Below, in pieces: positions 5,880 to 6,582 of a DNA stretch of 6,582 bases. The notes beneath the pieces were generated by a model that ran no database searches, was not told the origin of the DNA, and saw only the letters and a program-made list of their open reading frames with translations. Source of the stretch: Lentimicrobiaceae bacterium (GTDB taxonomy: Bacteria > Bacteroidota > Bacteroidia > Bacteroidales > Lentimicrobiaceae). The translations under genes and the position numbers were made by a program. Location of the stretch: positions 1 through 6,582 of the forward strand of contig JAQVEI010000138.1 in assembly GCA_028697695.1 (NCBI GenBank). Reading direction: 5' to 3'. Within the stretch, counting starts at the first letter, position 1. The number at the start of each line of letters is the position of its first letter.

Positions 5880-6582
5880 TTATCCCAACAAAAAAACTGC
5901 CGGTTGCTTTCCCGGTTCAAAGGCCGTCTTTCGCCATTGAGCTATGGTTAACGTCCGGATATATTCACTTTCAGTAGTGATGTTAATGGCTACACTAAAA
6001 CGCAATCCCGGACTGCAAACCTTTAATACAGAGGCCATCATCTGACGATTTCGGTAAGGTGTTTCTATGAATATATGGGTGTAGCCCTGTTGATGGATCC
6101 CGCGTTCTATTTCTTTGAGTTGTTTTTCTCTGTCAGGGGATTTTGCTGGCAGATAGCCGTGGAAAATAAATTGCTGACCATTCAAACCGGATGCCATTAA
6201 GGCCATTATAATTGAAGAAGGCCCAACCAATGGCTCCACTTCAACCCCTCTTGAATGTGCTATAGCTATGAGATTGCTGCCCGGATCAGCTACTGCCGGA
6301 CATCCTGCTTCTGACAATAAACCTATAGACCTGCCCTCAAATACCGGCTCCAGATAAGCCGATATTTGATGCTCATCCGTGTGTTCATTGAGTACAAATA
6401 GTGTTATATCTTCAAAATCAGCTTTGAACCCGCATTTGCGTAAAAACCTGCGAGCAGTTCTTAACTCCTCTACCAGAAATACATCCAGCCCCAGAATAAC
6501 CTGAATATTATATTCCGGAATCACTTTATTGGGTTCGGTATCTCCCAATAAACCAGGGATTAGAATAACTTTTCCTTTCTTT
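5880..6582 (-). CDS. RsmI-like SAM-dependent methyltransferase (tetrapyrrole methylase fold), N-terminus cut by window edge
   Basis: S-adenosylmethionine-dependent methyltransferase related to RsmI, the 16S rRNA C1402 2'-O-methyltransferase. The visible 233 residues include LLSEAGCPAVADPG (RsmI: SDAGTPxISDPG), LVGPSSIIMALMASGLNGQQF (RsmI: PGPSAxxxALxxSGL), FHGYLPAKS and FIETPYRNRQMM (RsmI: ESPHR). The frame continues past the TTG at 6548 to the window edge as KKGKVILIPGLLGD, which is the first beta strand and glycine loop of the fold. The true start is therefore just beyond 6582, and the TTG is internal. At about 236-240 residues it is shorter than classical RsmI (around 280) and lacks its C-terminal extension. 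Bacteroidota commonly carry this short form; its substrate is, to my knowledge, not established. Converges with slyD. Confidence 0.92.
   Translation of the reverse strand, partial: KKGKVILIPGLLGDTEPNKVIPEYNIQVILGLDVFLVEELRTARRFLRKCGFKADFEDITLFVLNEHTDEHQISAYLEPVFEGRSIGLLSEAGCPAVADPGSNLIAIAHSRGVEVEPLVGPSSIIMALMASGLNGQQFIFHGYLPAKSPDREKQLKEIERGIHQQGYTHIFIETPYRNRQMMASVLKVCSPGLRFSVAINITTESEYIRTLTIAQWRKTAFEPGKQPAVFLLG

Noticed and set aside
1..6582. Possible mobile element, defence island, CRISPR array or RNA gene
   Set aside because: No transposase, integrase, terminal repeats, spaced direct repeats, tRNA-like fold or defence-type domain is visible. All genes look like ordinary chromosomal functions with similar base composition.

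Overview
This window is a compact stretch of chromosome, most likely from a member of the Bacteroidota. Three things point there. The class A penicillin-binding protein has the layout typical of that phylum, including its long spacer before the transpeptidase domain. The terminal gene belongs to the short RsmI-like methyltransferase family common in Bacteroidota. Start codons lack clear Shine-Dalgarno sequences, and one gene has a TAnnTTTG promoter element of the Bacteroidota sigma-A type. The closest order or genus cannot be named from the sequence alone.

Layout from left to right: (1) the 3' part of an M48/Ste24-type membrane zinc metalloprotease, cut by the left edge (+, ends 466). (2) A small secreted tetratricopeptide-repeat protein (-, 468-902), tail to tail with the protease. 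(3) A divergent intergenic region of 189 bases (903-1091). (4) A complete bifunctional class A penicillin-binding protein, PBP1A-like (+, 1092-3434). (5) A two-gene ABC-2 exporter operon on the minus strand: ATPase 4235-5185 followed by permease 3408-4232. The permease 3' end overlaps the penicillin-binding protein gene by 27 bases. (6) A divergent promoter region (5186-5348). (7) A SlyD-type FKBP prolyl isomerase with a histidine-rich tail (+, 5349-5855). (8) A short RsmI-like SAM-dependent methyltransferase (-, 5880 to the right edge), missing only its extreme N-terminus.

The genes do not form one pathway. The protease, the penicillin-binding protein and the exporter all act in or at the inner membrane. 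SlyD (folding, metal binding) and the methyltransferase are cytoplasmic. Apart from the ATPase/permease pair, each gene appears to be its own transcription unit, and strands alternate with almost no spacer at the three convergent junctions.

I found no mobile element, CRISPR array, RNA gene or obvious new system. The points most worth checking are the overlapping 3' ends, the start sites of the ATPase and the methyltransferase, the divergent promoter region, the unknown substrates of the exporter and the methyltransferase, and the small TPR protein.
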